Source: Gracilibacter sp.
GTDB taxonomy: Bacteria > Bacillota > Desulfitobacteriia > Desulfitobacteriales > Syntrophobotulaceae
Assembly (NCBI GenBank): GCA_024637055.1
Contig: JAGXFZ010000124.1
Coordinates: 1 to 44,391 of the forward strand
Length of the DNA: 44,391 nt
Reading direction: 5' to 3'
Each line of letters begins with the position of its first letter. Position 1 is the stretch's first letter. The notes below the pieces were generated by a model. That model made no database searches and was not told the origin of the DNA. It was given only the letters and a program-made list of their open reading frames with translations. The translations under genes were made by a program, and so were the position numbers. Shown here in pieces: positions 28,435 through 42,429 of the stretch.

Positions 28435-28776
28435 TCAGTCAACAAGTTCAACCAAGACCATTTGAGCAGCATCTCCACGACGGAAGCCTGTTCTTACAAT
28501 CCTGGTATAGCCCCCCTGCCTGTCGGCATATTTAGGACCGATATTATCGAACAATTCCTTGACTACAGTTTCGTCAAGTAAGAATTCCATTGCTTGCCTT
28601 CTAGCAGCAAGATCACCTCGTTTACCGAGAGTAATCATCTTTTCAGCTAGAGAGTGCATTTCTTTGGCTCTTGCTTCAGTAGTCTCGATTCGTCCATGTT
28701 TCAGAAATGAAGTTACAATATTTCTTAACAGAGCTTTTCTTTGACTCATGTTAATTCCTAGCTTACGATATGCCAA
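28435..28776 (-). CDS. rplQ: Ribosomal protein L17 (bL17)
   Basis: [39 protein letters not shown]. Confidence 0.98.
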   Translation of the reverse strand: MAYRKLGINMSQRKALLRNIVTSFLKHGRIETTEARAKEMHSLAEKMITLGKRGDLAARRQAMEFLLDETVVKELFDNIGPKYADRQGGYTRIVRTGFRRGDAAQMVLVELVD

Positions 28777-28797
28777 CTGTGATCCCCCCTTTAAGCT

Positions 28798-29754
28798 TTA
28801 CTCTTCCGGAGTACGGAATCCCAGTCCTAGTTCTCTGAGTTTATTTTCAACTTCCTCGAGAGATTTACGTCCAAGATTGCGCACTTTAATCATGTCTTCT
28901 TCTGTTCTTTGGGTCAGTTCTTCAACGCTGTTAATACCTGCTCGTTTAAGGCAGTTATAGGATCTTACGGACAAATCTAGTTCCTCAATGGTCATCTCCA
29001 GTATCTTGTCCTTCGCTTCTTCTTCTTTTTCTACCATAATCTCAACATTGCCGAGGTTATCGGTAAGCCCTATGAATAAGCGTAAGTGTTCACTCAATAT
29101 CTTGGCAGCTAAACTAGTAGCCTCTTCTGGAGTTATACTACCATTCGAGTATACCTCCAAAGTAAGTCTGTCAAAGTCGGTCATCATACCTACACGTGTA
29201 TCTTCTACAGCATAGTTAACTTTATAGATAGGTGCGAATATCGAATCTACAGGAATAACACCTATAGCATGATCATTCTTCTTGTTCTTCTCAGCAGGTA
29301 CATATCCACGTGAACGGTCCACATTCATTTCCATGAAGAGTCGTCCATCTTTGTCTAGCGTAGCAATTTTTAAATCAGGGTTAAGAATTTCAATATCAGG
29401 ACCTGTGATAATATCACTGCCTGTGACAACTCTCTCACCTTCACATTCCAAACGAAGAACTCTTGGTTCATCCGTATGGCCTTTAAGCGCCAAGGATTTT
29501 ATATTGAGGATTATTTCTGTTACGTCTTCCAAGACTCCTGGAATGGTTGAGAATTCGTGAAGTACTCCTTCTATTTTGACCGAACTAACCGCCGACCCTG
29601 GTAAGGAAGAAAGTAGAATGCGACGTAAGGAATTCCCTAGTGTTATCCCATATCCTCTTTCCAACGGTTCGATTACGAATTTGGCATAGGTATTGTCTTC
29701 TGATCGCTCAACGCACTCGATATTGGGCTTCTCGATTTCAAGCATCGGATGCAC
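28798..29754 (-). CDS. rpoA: DNA-directed RNA polymerase subunit alpha
   Basis: [31 protein letters not shown]; alpha-[26 protein letters not shown]. Confidence 0.98.
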   Translation of the reverse strand: MHPMLEIEKPNIECVERSEDNTYAKFVIEPLERGYGITLGNSLRRILLSSLPGSAVSSVKIEGVLHEFSTIPGVLEDVTEIILNIKSLALKGHTDEPRVLRLECEGERVVTGSDIITGPDIEILNPDLKIATLDKDGRLFMEMNVDRSRGYVPAEKNKKNDHAIGVIPVDSIFAPIYKVNYAVEDTRVGMMTDFDRLTLEVYSNGSITPEEATSLAAKILSEHLRLFIGLTDNLGNVEIMVEKEEEAKDKILEMTIEELDLSVRSYNCLKRAGINSVEELTQRTEEDMIKVRNLGRKSLEEVENKLRELGLGFRTPEE

Positions 29755-29772
29755 CTTCTTTCTCGGAAAAGT

Positions 29773-30402
29773 TTAACGTGAATACTTCTCAACAATTAGA
29801 TGTTCCTCAATAGGAATCTGGATATCTTCACGTGCTGGTAAGTTAATCACTGTACCAGTTAGATTGTTAACATCTAAACTGAGCCAAGCTGGAACTGCAC
29901 GATCCTTGAGTATCTCTGCCATTTCCTTGATTCTGTTGATATCTCTGCTCTTTTCTTTGATGGAGATTAACTCTCCTGTGTTAACAAGATAAGAGGCGAT
30001 ATCTACACGCCTACCATTTACTGTGATATGACCATGATTAACAAACTGACGAGCTTCCGCTCTGGAAGCCGCGAATCCTAGTCTGTATACAACGTTATCT
30101 AGACGACGCTCAAGTAAACGCAGGAGGTTCTCCCCTGCCATTCCTTTTTGGCGATTACCTATCACAAAGTATTTGTGGAATTGTTTCTCCAAGACACCAT
30201 AAATTCTACGAACTTTTTGCTTTTCTCTCAGCTGAATGCTGAAATCGCTAGGCTTTTTACCTCTACTCTGTCCATGCATTCCTGGGGCATATTGACGACG
30301 GTCAATAGCGCATTTGCTTGAGTAGCAACGGTCACCTTTGAGAAACAGTTTCTGTCCTTCACGCCTGCACAAACGGCAGACTGAATCTGTATATTTTGCC
30401 AT
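29773..30402 (-). CDS. rpsD: Ribosomal protein S4 (uS4)
   Basis: [66 protein letters not shown]. Confidence 0.98.
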   Translation of the reverse strand: MAKYTDSVCRLCRREGQKLFLKGDRCYSSKCAIDRRQYAPGMHGQSRGKKPSDFSIQLREKQKVRRIYGVLEKQFHKYFVIGNRQKGMAGENLLRLLERRLDNVVYRLGFAASRAEARQFVNHGHITVNGRRVDIASYLVNTGELISIKEKSRDINRIKEMAEILKDRAVPAWLSLDVNNLTGTVINLPAREDIQIPIEEHLIVEKYSR

Positions 30403-30417
30403 ATTTGCTTACACCCC

Positions 30418-30807
30418 CTATACTCTTCTGCGTTTGGGTGCGCGACACCCGTTATGCGGAATTGGTGTTACGTCTCTTATAAGGTTGACTTCCAATCCTG
30501 CTGCTTGCAAGGCTCTTATCGCTGCTTCCCTGCCAGCGCCCGGGCCTTTAACTAAACATTCAACACTTTTTAATCCATGTTCCATCGCTGCTTTAGCAGC
30601 AGTATCAGCGGCCATTTGAGCAGCAAAAGGAGTGCTTTTGCGTGACCCCCTGAATCCTAATGATCCGGAACTTGACCAGGAAACAGCGTTTCCAGTAGGA
30701 TCAGTGATGGTGACGATAGTATTGTTAAAAGTTGATTTGATATGCGCTACGCCACTTTCGATGTTCTTGCGTTCTCTTCTTCTCGTACGAGCAACTTTCC
30801 GTGCCAT
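30418..30807 (-). CDS. rpsK: Ribosomal protein S11 (uS11)
   Basis: [45 protein letters not shown]. Confidence 0.98.
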   Translation of the reverse strand: MARKVARTRRRERKNIESGVAHIKSTFNNTIVTITDPTGNAVSWSSSGSLGFRGSRKSTPFAAQMAADTAAKAAMEHGLKSVECLVKGPGAGREAAIRALQAAGLEVNLIRDVTPIPHNGCRAPKRRRV

Positions 30808-30823
30808 GCTTCAATGCCCTCCT

Positions 30824-31195
30824 TTACTTTTTCTTCTTACCGCCGATTGCTCTAGCAGGTCCTTTGCGTGTACGGGCATTGGTTTTGGTCCTTTGACCAC
30901 GTACAGGTAGTCCTCGTCTATGACGGATTCCACGATAACAGCCTATTTCCATCAATCTTTTAATGTTGAGAGATACTTCACGACGAAGATCTCCTTCAAC
31001 CTTAAATCCTTTATCAATAGCTTCCCTGATTTTTGCTATTTCGTCATCTGTGAGATCCTTAACCCTGGTATCTGGGCTAACCTGAGCTTGGGTCAGGATT
31101 TTTTTTGATTGAGAGTCTCCTATTCCATAAATGTAAGTCAGAGATATCTCAACACGTTTGTCTCGAGGTAAATCAACCCCTGCGATACGTGCCAT
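30824..31195 (-). CDS. rpsM: Ribosomal protein S13 (uS13)
   Basis: [53 protein letters not shown]. Confidence 0.98.
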   Translation of the reverse strand: MARIAGVDLPRDKRVEISLTYIYGIGDSQSKKILTQAQVSPDTRVKDLTDDEIAKIREAIDKGFKVEGDLRREVSLNIKRLMEIGCYRGIRHRRGLPVRGQRTKTNARTRKGPARAIGGKKKK

Positions 31196-31326
31196 CTAGA
31201 TGTCACACCCCCATTTTCTATTTGGTTCTTTGTAATAGTATTCAATAACATTTTGTCTTAAGTTTTTTATGACCAAGACATTTAATTTTAGCAGAAATTC
31301 GGTATGGAAGCAATTATCTTCTGAGT

Positions 31327-31440
31327 TTAGCCTTGGCGCTGCTTATGCTTTGGGTTTTCGCATATTACCATGACTTTTCCGTGCCGTTTAATTATTTTGC
31401 ACTTTTCACAAATCGGTTTCACAGAAGGCCTTACTTTCAT
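31327..31440 (-). CDS. rpmJ: Ribosomal protein L36 (bL36), zinc-binding form
   Basis: Manual translation [37 protein letters not shown]; below the ORF-track length cutoff. Confidence 0.97.
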   Translation of the reverse strand: MKVRPSVKPICEKCKIIKRHGKVMVICENPKHKQRQG

Positions 31441-31461
31441 TGGTAATCCCCCCTTAATCCT

Positions 31462-31680
31462 TTACTTAAATCTATATACAATGCGTCCTCTGGTCAGGTC
31501 ATAAGGAGAAAGCTCCACTGTGACCCGATCTCCTGGAAGAATCTTAATGAAATGCATGCGGATTTTTCCTGATACATGTGCGAGTACCTTGTGTCCATTA
31601 TTCAGTTCCACCCTGAACATTGCGTTCGGTAGTGGTTCAAGAACTTTACCTTCTACTTCAATAACATCTTCTTTGGACAT
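31462..31680 (-). CDS. infA: Translation initiation factor IF-1
   Basis: [72 protein letters not shown]. Confidence 0.98.
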   Translation of the reverse strand: MSKEDVIEVEGKVLEPLPNAMFRVELNNGHKVLAHVSGKIRMHFIKILPGDRVTVELSPYDLTRGRIVYRFK

Positions 31681-31718
31681 AAGCATTTTCCTCCTTTGAC
31701 TTTTTATCCCTCTAGAGA

Positions 31719-32465
31719 CTAGGTTCGAGTTAGTATTTCAGGCCCATTTTCCGTGATAGCTATTGTATGCTCGAAATGTGCCGAGGCTCGGCGATCTTTG
31801 GTTACTACTGTCCATTCGTCCTTAAGAGTTTCTACATTATATCCTCCTAAGTTCACCATGGGCTCTATCGCCAGGGCCATTCCTACCTCGAGTCTCGGCC
31901 CCCTGCCGGGTTTGCCAAAGTTGGGCAGCTGTGGTTCCTCGTGCATTTTTGTCCCGATTCCGTGACCTACATAATCACGTACAACCGACATACCGTTTCT
32001 TTCGACATAGGACTGAATAGCATAAGAGATATCAAAAAGACGATTCCCTTTCCAGGCTTGGGCAATCCCCAACTTCAGTGATTCATCGCACACTGTAAGA
32101 AGTCTTTTGTTATCTTCTGAGATATCCCCTACGGGTAGCGTTATGGCTGAATCACCATAATACCCATGATATAACGCTCCACAATCGATACTGATAATAT
32201 CTCCATTTTTCAGAGCTCTTAAACTAGGAATCCCATGAACAACCTCTTCATTGATTGAAGTACATAAAGTAGCGGGAAAACCATTATATCCTTTAAAAGC
32301 TGGAACTGCGCCATAGCTACGGATATGTTCTTCAGCTGCCTTATCAAGTTCTTCGGTAGATACTCCCGGCTTAACCATCTCTTTCATGATCTCCAACACT
32401 TCAGCTACGATTCGGCCGGCACTACGCATGCGGTCAAGTTGTTCTTTATTCTTCACTTCAATCAT
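31719..32465 (-). CDS. map: Methionine aminopeptidase type I
   Basis: [54 protein letters not shown]. Confidence 0.97.
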   Translation of the reverse strand: MIEVKNKEQLDRMRSAGRIVAEVLEIMKEMVKPGVSTEELDKAAEEHIRSYGAVPAFKGYNGFPATLCTSINEEVVHGIPSLRALKNGDIISIDCGALYHGYYGDSAITLPVGDISEDNKRLLTVCDESLKLGIAQAWKGNRLFDISYAIQSYVERNGMSVVRDYVGHGIGTKMHEEPQLPNFGKPGRGPRLEVGMALAIEPMVNLGGYNVETLKDEWTVVTKDRRASAHFEHTIAITENGPEILTRT

Positions 32466-32468
32466 ACG

Positions 32469-34419
<1,951 letters not shown>

Positions 34420-34420
34420 T

Positions 34421-34864
34421 TTATTCCACCTCTACTTTTCCACCTGCAGCGGTTATTTTTTCTGCTGCTGTTTTGCTCACTTTATTTACTTTTATTGTAA
34501 GTGCCTTGGTCAGCTCACCGTCGCCCAATACTTTAACACCATCTTGAATTTTGTTAATCAATCCGACAGCAAAGAGAGCTTCAACAGTGACTTCGGCTCC
34601 TTGTTCAAATCGTTCCTCTAAATCGGAAACGTTTACAACTGTGTATTCTTTACGAAATATATTATGAAACCCTCGTTTAGGAAGTCTACGGGTCATTGGC
34701 ATTTGTCCACCCTCAAAACCAGGACGGACTCCTCCTCCTGATCGAGCGTTTTGACCATTATGACCTCTACCGGCTGTATTTCCCAAACCAGATCCGGTAC
34801 CACGTCCCAAACGTTTACGTGTTTTAGTTGACCCTTTGGCAGGTTTGAGTTCATGGAGTTTCAA
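34421..34864 (-). CDS. rplO: Ribosomal protein L15 (uL15)
   Basis: [56 protein letters not shown]. Confidence 0.98.
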   Translation of the reverse strand: MKLHELKPAKGSTKTRKRLGRGTGSGLGNTAGRGHNGQNARSGGGVRPGFEGGQMPMTRRLPKRGFHNIFRKEYTVVNVSDLEERFEQGAEVTVEALFAVGLINKIQDGVKVLGDGELTKALTIKVNKVSKTAAEKITAAGGKVEVE

Positions 34865-34906
34865 ATACGGACACCTCCTTACTTTTTGCAGTTCTATCAG
34901 TATCTT

Positions 34907-35410
34907 TTAGCTGATTATCTCTTCCACTGTCTTGCCACGCAACTTGGCTACTTCGCTTTCACGCTTCAATCCTTGAAGGCCAGCCATAGTAGCATTAACT
35001 ACGTTGTGGGCATTAGAAGTTCCTAATGATTTGGTGAGTATATCTTTAACCCCTGCTACTTCAAGTACAGCACGGACCGGTCCACCAGCAATAACTCCAG
35101 TACCTTTAGCTGCCGGCTTTAACATAACCTGACCAGCTCCATACTTGCCAATTATTGGATGGGGAATCGTAGTTCCTTTGAGAGGTATTGAAACCAGGTT
35201 TTTCTTAGCATCTTCTATTCCTTTGCGAATAGCTTCAGGAACTTCTCCAGCTTTACCTAAACCTGCGCCAATAATACCGTTTCCGTCTCCCACTACAACC
35301 AAAGCACTAAAGCTAAATCGTCTTCCGCCTTTAACAACTTTGGCTACGCGAGCAATATGCACAATCTTTTCAGTAAGCTCAAGTTTGTTAGGATCGATAT
35401 TTGATGACAA
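34907..35410 (-). CDS. rpsE: Ribosomal protein S5 (uS5)
   Basis: [44 protein letters not shown]. Confidence 0.98.
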   Translation of the reverse strand: MSSNIDPNKLELTEKIVHIARVAKVVKGGRRFSFSALVVVGDGNGIIGAGLGKAGEVPEAIRKGIEDAKKNLVSIPLKGTTIPHPIIGKYGAGQVMLKPAAKGTGVIAGGPVRAVLEVAGVKDILTKSLGTSNAHNVVNATMAGLQGLKRESEVAKLRGKTVEEIIS

Positions 35411-35435
35411 TTATTTTCCCTCCTTTACATTAGTT

Positions 35436-35804
35436 TTAGAAGCTAAGACCTGCTTCTCTCGCACCCTCTGCTAAGGCTGCTATTCTACCATGGTAAAGAC
35501 TCCCACCACGGTCATAGACAACTTTGGTGATCCCTTTTTCATGTGCTTTCTTGGCAATGAGTTCTCCTACCTTTTTAGCACCTTCTATATTGCCACCTGA
35601 CATCCCGGCTTCCTTGAAAACTAAATCAAGGGATGAGGCTGCAGCAAGTGTTACAGCAAGATCATCATTTATAATCTGAGCATAAATATGATTTAAGCTC
35701 CTAAATACTGCTAGACGTGGTCTTTCTGCAGTACCATGGATTTTATTACGAACACTTTTATGCTTCTTTTTTAGAATCTCTCTGCGGTCAGTCCGCTTTA
35801 TCAA
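35436..35804 (-). CDS. rplR: Ribosomal protein L18 (uL18)
   Basis: [64 protein letters not shown]. Confidence 0.98.
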   Translation of the reverse strand: MIKRTDRREILKKKHKSVRNKIHGTAERPRLAVFRSLNHIYAQIINDDLAVTLAAASSLDLVFKEAGMSGGNIEGAKKVGELIAKKAHEKGITKVVYDRGGSLYHGRIAALAEGAREAGLSF

Positions 35805-35844
35805 AGTTTTTCACCCTTTCCTAGTAAGAGATTTTGCCCTTACC

Positions 35845-36387
35845 TTATTTCTTGGCGCCGGTCTTTCCTTCTTTACGGCGAACAACTTCTTTTTCATATC
35901 TAATACCTTTGCCTTTATAAGGCTCAGGAGGACGTTGTTCACGGACATTAGCAGCAAAGATTCCCACTTTTTCCTTATCGATTCCTTTAATGGTAATCTT
36001 AGTTGGTGCGGGAACCTCTATCTCTATACCTTCCCACGGCTCCATCTCAACAGGATGTGATTTACCCACTGTCAAGGCAAGTTTTTTTCCTTTTAGAGCC
36101 GCACGGTAACCTACACCAACCATCTCTAGATTTTTACTATACCCATTGGTTACTCCTTCGATCATATTAAAAAGAAGTGAACGGGTTAATCCATGGTAGG
36201 AACGGTGTAACGGTTTATCGCTAGAGCGTGTGAGATTAATTGTGTTTTCTTCGATACTAATATTTATTTCAGGTCTTAGTTCTTTAGTAAGTGTTCCCTT
36301 AGGACCCTTAACTGTGTAAACGTGACCTTCTTGTATTACTTCTACTCCGCTTGGAATAGTAATAGCTTTTCTACCAATTCGAGACAT
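35845..36387 (-). CDS. rplF: Ribosomal protein L6 (uL6)
   Basis: [68 protein letters not shown]. Confidence 0.98.
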   Translation of the reverse strand: MSRIGRKAITIPSGVEVIQEGHVYTVKGPKGTLTKELRPEINISIEENTINLTRSSDKPLHRSYHGLTRSLLFNMIEGVTNGYSKNLEMVGVGYRAALKGKKLALTVGKSHPVEMEPWEGIEIEVPAPTKITIKGIDKEKVGIFAANVREQRPPEPYKGKGIRYEKEVVRRKEGKTGAKK

Positions 36388-36405
36388 ATTCTACACCTCC
36401 ATCCT

Positions 36406-36807
36406 TTACCAAATGTAGCAAATGACTTCTCCACCTAAACCTTCATTGCGAGCCTGTCTGTCAGGCATGATGCCTTTGGAGGTAGATATTATAGCAACTC
36501 CTAGACCGCTTAGAACTCTGGGAATATTATCTTTCTTGGCATAAACGCGTAAACCAGGACGGCTAATACGCTTAAGACCAGATATAACTCTTTCCCGATT
36601 AGGACCGTATTTAAGGTAGAGCCTTAAGACACCCTGTTTGCTATCTGCAATATATTCGTAGTCCTTAATATAGCCTTCTTGTTTAAGGACTTCAGCAAGA
36701 TCTTTTTTCATGTTTGATGCCGGAATTTCAACTTTTTCATGGTAAACCATGCCCGCATTACGAATACGTGTTAAGAAATCGGCAATTGGATCTGATGATA
36801 TTGACAC
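36406..36807 (-). CDS. rpsH: Ribosomal protein S8 (uS8)
   Basis: [41 protein letters not shown]. Confidence 0.98.
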   Translation of the reverse strand: MSISSDPIADFLTRIRNAGMVYHEKVEIPASNMKKDLAEVLKQEGYIKDYEYIADSKQGVLRLYLKYGPNRERVISGLKRISRPGLRVYAKKDNIPRVLSGLGVAIISTSKGIMPDRQARNEGLGGEVICYIW

Positions 36808-36839
36808 TTAGTCTTCCCCCTTTCTCCAATAGTCGGTGC

Positions 36840-37025
36840 TTACCAACTAGCTTTGGTGATACCAGGTAATTCTCCATTATGAGCTAGTTCTCTAAAGCAT
36901 ATCCTACATATTCCGAATTTGCGCATATAAGCGTGTGGGCGACCGCATACTTTACAGCGATTGTGCCAGCGTACAGAATATTTCGGTTTGCGCGATTGAC
37001 GAACTATCATTGACGTTTTGGCCAT
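36840..37025 (-). CDS. rpsZ: Ribosomal protein S14 type Z (zinc-binding)
   Basis: 61 aa; [38 protein letters not shown]. Confidence 0.97.
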   Translation of the reverse strand: MAKTSMIVRQSRKPKYSVRWHNRCKVCGRPHAYMRKFGICRICFRELAHNGELPGITKASW

Positions 37026-37045
37026 AATTTATGCCTCCTTAAATT

Positions 37046-37585
37046 CTAGTCACGAAACGGCATTCCGAATCCTTTTAGAAGCTCTTTTGCTTCTTCATCG
37101 GTATTAGCTGTAGTTACAAAAACTATATCCATACCCCTGATTTTATCTACTTTATCATAGTTAATCTCAGGAAATATTAGCTGCTCTTTAATGCCTAAAG
37201 TATAGTTACCTCTACCATCGAAAGCCTTCGCAGACACACCTTGAAAGTCACGGACACGTGGAAGAGCTACATTCAGAAGTCTATCAACGAATTCATACAT
37301 CCGCTTGCCTCTTAATGTTACTTTCACACCTATTGGCATCCCAGCACGTAGCTTAAACGCAGCGATTGATTTCTTAGCACGGGTGACAACAGGTTTCTGT
37401 CCTGCAATAGTCATGATATCTTCTACTGCTGAATCGATAGTTTTAGGATTTTGAACTGCTTCTCCTAATCCGACGTTGATTACAACTTTGTTTAACTTAG
37501 GAGTTTGCATAATGTTAGTGTAGTTGAACTTCTTCTGAAGATTCGGGGTTATTTCATTTTTATAAAATTCTATTAAGCGAGCCAC
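37046..37585 (-). CDS. rplE: Ribosomal protein L5 (uL5)
   Basis: [51 protein letters not shown]. Confidence 0.98.
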   Translation of the reverse strand: MARLIEFYKNEITPNLQKKFNYTNIMQTPKLNKVVINVGLGEAVQNPKTIDSAVEDIMTIAGQKPVVTRAKKSIAAFKLRAGMPIGVKVTLRGKRMYEFVDRLLNVALPRVRDFQGVSAKAFDGRGNYTLGIKEQLIFPEINYDKVDKIRGMDIVFVTTANTDEEAKELLKGFGMPFRD

Positions 37586-37606
37586 CAGAGTACCTCCCTC
37601 CTGGAA

Positions 37607-37951
37607 TTACTTCTTTTCTTTATCAGGTAAGTTATGTCCACATTTTTTGCAGACTCTCACCTTTCCTTCTCCGGTAATCTTCATACTCCTTCTAGTCACA
37701 GAATTACATTCTGAGCAGAAAAGCATAACATTGGAAACGTTAATTGGAGCTTCCTGATCCATAATTCCACCCTGAGGTATACTCTTGGTTGGTTTCTGGT
37801 GTTTCTTAACAATGTTGGTCTTTTCAACCACAATTCTATTCTTGCTAGGGATTACTTCCAATACTTTACCTTTTTTTCCAGCATCTTTACCGGAGATCAC
37901 CATTACCGTATCGCCTTTTCTGACGTTTAGTTTATTCTTTTCGGTGGTCAT
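37607..37951 (-). CDS. rplX: Ribosomal protein L24 (uL24)
   Basis: VRKGDTVMVISGKDAGKKGKVLEVIPSKNRIVVE; CSEC ... CKKC. Confidence 0.97.
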   Translation of the reverse strand: MTTEKNKLNVRKGDTVMVISGKDAGKKGKVLEVIPSKNRIVVEKTNIVKKHQKPTKSIPQGGIMDQEAPINVSNVMLFCSECNSVTRRSMKITGEGKVRVCKKCGHNLPDKEKK

Positions 37952-37975
37952 ATTTCTTCACCTCCATCCGGCATC

Positions 37976-38344
37976 TTATAATACTTCCGGTGCCAGCGAA
38001 ACAATTTTCATATAGTCTCTTTCCCTGAGTTCACGGGCAACTGGTCCAAAAATACGTGTTCCTTTTGGGCTTTTATCATCCTTGATGATTACTGCAGCAT
38101 TTTCGCTGAACTTAATATATGAACCATCAGGCCTTTTAATCTCTTTAGTTGTGCGGACTATAACCGCTTTTACAACTTCACCTTTTTTGACAACGCCGCC
38201 TGGTGTTGCCTCTTTAACAGAAGCAATGATTACATCACCAATTGATGCGTAGCGGCGTCTAGTGCCACCCAGAACACGGATGCATAATAGTTTCTTTGCT
38301 CCGGTATTGTCCCCCACCTTTAGGGTTGATTCTTGCTGAATCAT
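37976..38344 (-). CDS. rplN: Ribosomal protein L14 (uL14)
   Basis: [46 protein letters not shown]. Confidence 0.98.
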   Translation of the reverse strand: MIQQESTLKVGDNTGAKKLLCIRVLGGTRRRYASIGDVIIASVKEATPGGVVKKGEVVKAVIVRTTKEIKRPDGSYIKFSENAAVIIKDDKSPKGTRIFGPVARELRERDYMKIVSLAPEVL

Positions 38345-38385
38345 TGGGCGGTACCTCCTTTCTGGCTGCTTCTTTTTCTCTCAGA

Positions 38386-38646
38386 CTAGAGAACAATTGC
38401 TTTTTCTACAACCTTAACCAGTCTCCAGCATTTATCTTTGCTTAGAGGTCTTGTCTCCATTATTAAGACGATATCACCTATTTTAGCTTCGCTGTTCTCA
38501 TCATGCGCCTTATATTTCTTAGTAACTCTTATGGTCTTTTTATACACAGGATGCTTCATAGTAGTTTCAACAGATACTACTATGGTTTTATCCATCTTAT
38601 CACTGACTACTTTACCGAACTTATTCCTACGGTTCGTTCTTTCCAA
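38386..38646 (-). CDS. rpsQ: Ribosomal protein S17 (uS17), TTG start
   Basis: (M)[52 protein letters not shown] at 38646 preceded by GGAGG; track start 38694 lies inside rpmC. Confidence 0.93.
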   Translation of the reverse strand: MERTNRRNKFGKVVSDKMDKTIVVSVETTMKHPVYKKTIRVTKKYKAHDENSEAKIGDIVLIMETRPLSKDKCWRLVKVVEKAIVL

Positions 38647-38668
38647 TGTTACTGCCTCCTTTCCTGCC

Positions 38669-38869
38669 TTAAGCACGCTTGAGTTCGCGCTCACGGAGAA
38701 TGGTCTTACCTCGGGCTATTCCTTTACGAACTTCTCTAATCCGCATATGATTATCGAGCTGTCCAGTAGCTAGTTGAAAACGCAAATTGAATAGTTCCGT
38801 CTTAAACTGGTCAATCTGTTTACCCAGTTCTTCATCTGTCATATCACGGAAATTCTTATTCTTGGCCAT
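38669..38869 (-). CDS. rpmC: Ribosomal protein L29 (uL29)
   Basis: [53 protein letters not shown]. Confidence 0.96.
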   Translation of the reverse strand: MAKNKNFRDMTDEELGKQIDQFKTELFNLRFQLATGQLDNHMRIREVRKGIARGKTILRERELKRA

Positions 38870-39308
38870 TTGCGTCACCTCCAACCTCTTCATCAACCTG
38901 ATCTTCTTTACGGACAAACTTACATTTAACAGAAAGTTTGTGTGCTGCCAGACGCAACGCCTCACGGGCTACTTCCTCAGAAACTCCAGCAAGTTCAAAC
39001 ATTATTCTCTTAGGCTTAACAACCGCGACCCAGTATTCAGGGGTACCTTTACCACTTCCCATACGGGTTTCAGCAGGTTTTGCAGTAATCGGCCTGTCTG
39101 GGAAGATATCTATCCAAACCTTACCACCACGCTTGATATAACGTGTCATGGCGATACGGGCCGCCTCAATCTGGCGATTAGTAATCCAACCATTTTCCAG
39201 TGCCATCAAACCATACTCGCCATAAACGATTTTAGTGCCTCTTTGAGCTACACCTTTGAGGCTGGGACGATGCTGTTTACGACGTTTTACTCGGGTAGGT
39301 ACTAGCAT
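38856..39308 (-). CDS. rplP: Ribosomal protein L16 (uL16)
   Basis: [56 protein letters not shown]. Confidence 0.98.
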   Translation of the reverse strand: MLVPTRVKRRKQHRPSLKGVAQRGTKIVYGEYGLMALENGWITNRQIEAARIAMTRYIKRGGKVWIDIFPDRPITAKPAETRMGSGKGTPEYWVAVVKPKRIMFELAGVSEEVAREALRLAAHKLSVKCKFVRKEDQVDEEVGGDANGQE

Positions 39309-39309
39309 C

Positions 39310-39969
39310 TTATACTCCTCCTTCCTCCTGAGCAACCTTCTTGGTAGGAAGAATTTCTCCGCGATAAATCCAAACTTTTATACCGATTTTGCCGTAGGTT
39401 GTATTCGCTTCAGCAAATCCATAATCGATATCTGCACGTAGGGTATGAAGGGGTACTTTTCCTTCGTTATACCATTCTGTGCGAGCAATTTCCGCTCCAC
39501 CAAGACGACCACCACATGAAATTTTAATGCCTTGGGCACCGACACGCATTGTGCGGCCCACTGTTTGTTTCATAGCTCTACGGAAGGAAACACGTTTCTC
39601 GAGCTGCTGGGCCACACCTTCGGCAACCAGCTGAGCATCAAGTTCTGGTTTCTTAATCTCCACGATATTAACAGCTACCTGCTTACCTGTCATTGCTTCG
39701 AGTGTTTTACGCAGGTTTTCTACTTCAGTTCCACCACGTCCGATAACTATTCCAGGTTTAGCAGCATGTATGGATATCTTTACTCTGTTAGCTGCTCTTT
39801 CTATTTCAACCTTAGGAACTCCAGCTTGATGGAGTTTCTTTAGGATGAACTTACGGATTTTGAGATCTTCGTGAAGGAGCTCCTCGTAGTTTCTATCAGC
39901 ATACCAACGGCCTTCCCAGGTACGGATAATTCCCATTCGAAGACCTTTGGGGTTTACTTTTTGACCCAT
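39310..39969 (-). CDS. rpsC: Ribosomal protein S3 (uS3)
   Basis: [44 protein letters not shown]-domain [17 protein letters not shown]. Confidence 0.98.
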   Translation of the reverse strand: MGQKVNPKGLRMGIIRTWEGRWYADRNYEELLHEDLKIRKFILKKLHQAGVPKVEIERAANRVKISIHAAKPGIVIGRGGTEVENLRKTLEAMTGKQVAVNIVEIKKPELDAQLVAEGVAQQLEKRVSFRRAMKQTVGRTMRVGAQGIKISCGGRLGGAEIARTEWYNEGKVPLHTLRADIDYGFAEANTTYGKIGIKVWIYRGEILPTKKVAQEEGGV

Positions 39970-39976
39970 GCTTTGC

Positions 39977-40318
39977 CTATTCCTCCTTCTTATCACCGAC
40001 AACTACGGTTATGTGGCTGGTCCGTTTACGGATCTTATCAGCTCGTCCCATAGCGCGGGGCATAATTCGCTTTAGCGTAGGTCCCTGATCTACATAAATA
40101 CAAGTTACATACAGATCATCAGGACTTAATTCCAAGTTGTGTTCAGCGTTAGCAACAGCTGAATTTAATACTTTACTCACCGGGTCTGTGGATACCTTAG
40201 GTGTAAACTTTAGAATAGCTAAGGCTTCATCCACTTTCTTTCCACGAATTAAGTTAACAACTTGGCGCACTTTGCGAGGAGAGATACGAATATATTTGGC
40301 AGTCGCTTTTGTTTCCAT
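39977..40318 (-). CDS. rplV: Ribosomal protein L22 (uL22)
   Basis: [51 protein letters not shown]. Confidence 0.98.
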   Translation of the reverse strand: METKATAKYIRISPRKVRQVVNLIRGKKVDEALAILKFTPKVSTDPVSKVLNSAVANAEHNLELSPDDLYVTCIYVDQGPTLKRIMPRAMGRADKIRKRTSHITVVVGDKKEE

Positions 40319-40337
40319 CTTGTTTACCTCCTCTCAA

Positions 40338-40619
40338 CTAGCGTAAGCCACTAGACTTTTCGCTTCCGGCATGTCCTTTAAATGTTCTTGTTAGCGAAAA
40401 TTCACCAAGTTTGTGTCCCACCATATCTTCGGTTACATAAACAGGTACATGTTTGCGCCCGTCATGAACTGCAATTGTATGACCTACCATCTGAGGAAAA
40501 ATGGTTGACCTTCTAGACCAGGTCTTTAAAACTTTCTTTTCCCCAGCTTTATTCATTTCTTCTACCCGTTTTAAGAGGCGATCACTAATATACGGTCCTT
40601 TTTTAACAGATCTGCCCAT
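40338..40619 (-). CDS. rpsS: Ribosomal protein S19 (uS19)
   Basis: [70 protein letters not shown]. Confidence 0.98.
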   Translation of the reverse strand: MGRSVKKGPYISDRLLKRVEEMNKAGEKKVLKTWSRRSTIFPQMVGHTIAVHDGRKHVPVYVTEDMVGHKLGEFSLTRTFKGHAGSEKSSGLR

Positions 40620-40636
40620 TTAAAGTCTCCTTTCGC

Positions 40637-41467
40637 TTACTTCTTGCCTCTACGCTTGACAATGAATTTATTGCTTTGATTCTTCTTTTTACGTGTTTTT
40701 GCGCCTAGAGCAGGTTTGCCCCATGGAGTAACTGGATTACGTCCGAGCGGATTACGACCCTCACCACCACCATGTGGATGGTCTACAGGATTCATAACTT
40801 TACCACGTACTGTCGGGCGTTTTCCTAGCCAGCGATTTCTCCCAGCCTTACCTATTCTAACATTTTCATAATCCACATTACCTACTTGGCCAATAGTAGC
40901 GCGACACTCTAGAAGGATCATTCTCATTTCGCCTGAAGGCAACCTGAAAGTTGCATATCTTCCTTCTTTAGCCATTAACTGAGCTGAACCACCAGCAGAG
41001 CGAACAAGTTGTCCACCTTTGCCAGGCTTCATCTCAATATTATGCACTAGCGTGCCTACTGGGATGTTTTTGATGGGCATGGTGTTCCCAACTTTGATAT
41101 CAGCTCCAGAACCAGTAATAACTTCCTGACCTACTTTTATACCGTTCGGTGCAATAATATAGGTTTTTAAACCATCAGCGTAGTTTAGAAGTGCGATATT
41201 AGCTGAGCGATTAGGGTCATACTCGATACTTGCTACCTTGGCAACGATTCCATCCTTATTACGTTTAAAATCAATAATACGGTAACGCCTTTTATGACCG
41301 CCACCCTGGTGACGTATGGTCAAGCGACCTTGATTATTTCTTCCTGCTCTTTTGCGCAGGGGAGCGAGCAGCGAACGTTCAGGGTCAACCCTGGTAATCT
41401 CTTCAAAAGTAAGCACTGACATTTTTCTGCGTCCCGGTGATGTTGGCTTATATACTCTTGTTGGCAT
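40637..41467 (-). CDS. rplB: Ribosomal protein L2 (uL2)
   Basis: [72 protein letters not shown]. Confidence 0.98.
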   Translation of the reverse strand: MPTRVYKPTSPGRRKMSVLTFEEITRVDPERSLLAPLRKRAGRNNQGRLTIRHQGGGHKRRYRIIDFKRNKDGIVAKVASIEYDPNRSANIALLNYADGLKTYIIAPNGIKVGQEVITGSGADIKVGNTMPIKNIPVGTLVHNIEMKPGKGGQLVRSAGGSAQLMAKEGRYATFRLPSGEMRMILLECRATIGQVGNVDYENVRIGKAGRNRWLGKRPTVRGKVMNPVDHPHGGGEGRNPLGRNPVTPWGKPALGAKTRKKKNQSNKFIVKRRGKK

Positions 41468-41495
41468 ATTTTTTCCCTCCTTTGCCTAGGTTATT

Positions 41496-41783
41496 TTACA
41501 GACCTGCAAATCCTTCAATTTTGTTTCCAGGCTCAAGGGTTACTATGGCTTTCTTTTTGGTTGTTGTCTTACCTACATAGCGACCCATGCGTTTTTCTTT
41601 GGGCTTGACTGTTAGAGTATGAACATTATCTACCTTAACCTTGAACATTTTCTCAACAGCTTTTTTAATCTCAATCTTGTTCGAGTTAACATCGACATAG
41701 AAGGTGTATTTACTATCTCCAATCATCCCTACCGATTTCTCAGAAACTACAGGGCGGATAAGGACATCACGTGCGTCACGCAT
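41496..41783 (-). CDS. rplW: Ribosomal protein L23 (uL23)
   Basis: DVLIRPVVSEKSVGMIGDSKYTFYVDVNSNKIEIKKAVEKMFKVKVDNVHTL. Confidence 0.97.
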   Translation of the reverse strand: MRDARDVLIRPVVSEKSVGMIGDSKYTFYVDVNSNKIEIKKAVEKMFKVKVDNVHTLTVKPKEKRMGRYVGKTTTKKKAIVTLEPGNKIEGFAGL

Positions 41784-42405
41784 TGCTTAACACCTCCTCT
41801 GTTCTTGTAACAGCCGCTTTGGTAAAGATAACAACATCGTGTTTCAATAAATCAACTATATTTAAGCCATCAGCTCTTGCTGTAATTACACCTTGGATAT
41901 TACGAGCGGAGATTTGAATGTTGTTATCATTGCTCTCCAGTACCAACAATGCTTTTTTGTTTACCTTAAGAGCTTCTAAAAATTTAATCATGTCTTTAGT
42001 CTTAGGCTTTTCAAAGCTCATCTGATCAACAACGATAAAACTATTTTCTTTTACTTTACTAGAAAGTGCAGAGCAAAGGGCCAACCGCTTCACTTTCTTA
42101 GGCAAATTTTGTCTATAATCTCTAGGCTTAGGGCCAAATATAATACCGCCGCCTCTCCAAAGTGGAGAACGAATAGTCCCTACTCTAGCGCGACCTGTAC
42201 CTTTTTGTCTCCATGGCTTACGTCCGCCACCTCTAACTTCACTACGACCAAGTGTTGAATGCGTACCAACTCTGGCATTAGCCTGTTGAGCTACAACAGC
42301 CGAGTGCATTACATGGACATTAGGTTCAATTCCAAATATCCGATCATTCAATTCCAACTCTCCAACCGGAGATCCTTGCATATCTACTACCTGTACCTTA
42401 GGCAT
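41776..42405 (-). CDS. rplD: Ribosomal protein L4 (uL4)
   Basis: RVGTHSTLGRSEVRGGGRKPWRQKGTGRARVGTIRSPLWRGGGIIFGPKPRDY. Confidence 0.98.
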   Translation of the reverse strand: MPKVQVVDMQGSPVGELELNDRIFGIEPNVHVMHSAVVAQQANARVGTHSTLGRSEVRGGGRKPWRQKGTGRARVGTIRSPLWRGGGIIFGPKPRDYRQNLPKKVKRLALCSALSSKVKENSFIVVDQMSFEKPKTKDMIKFLEALKVNKKALLVLESNDNNIQISARNIQGVITARADGLNIVDLLKHDVVIFTKAAVTRTEEVLSNA

Positions 42406-42429
42406 TGTGTATCCTCCTTTCCTCCCGGA

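Noticed and set aside
38787-39305. 172-aa plus-strand ORF
   Set aside because: Antisense to rplP/rpmC, no domain features.
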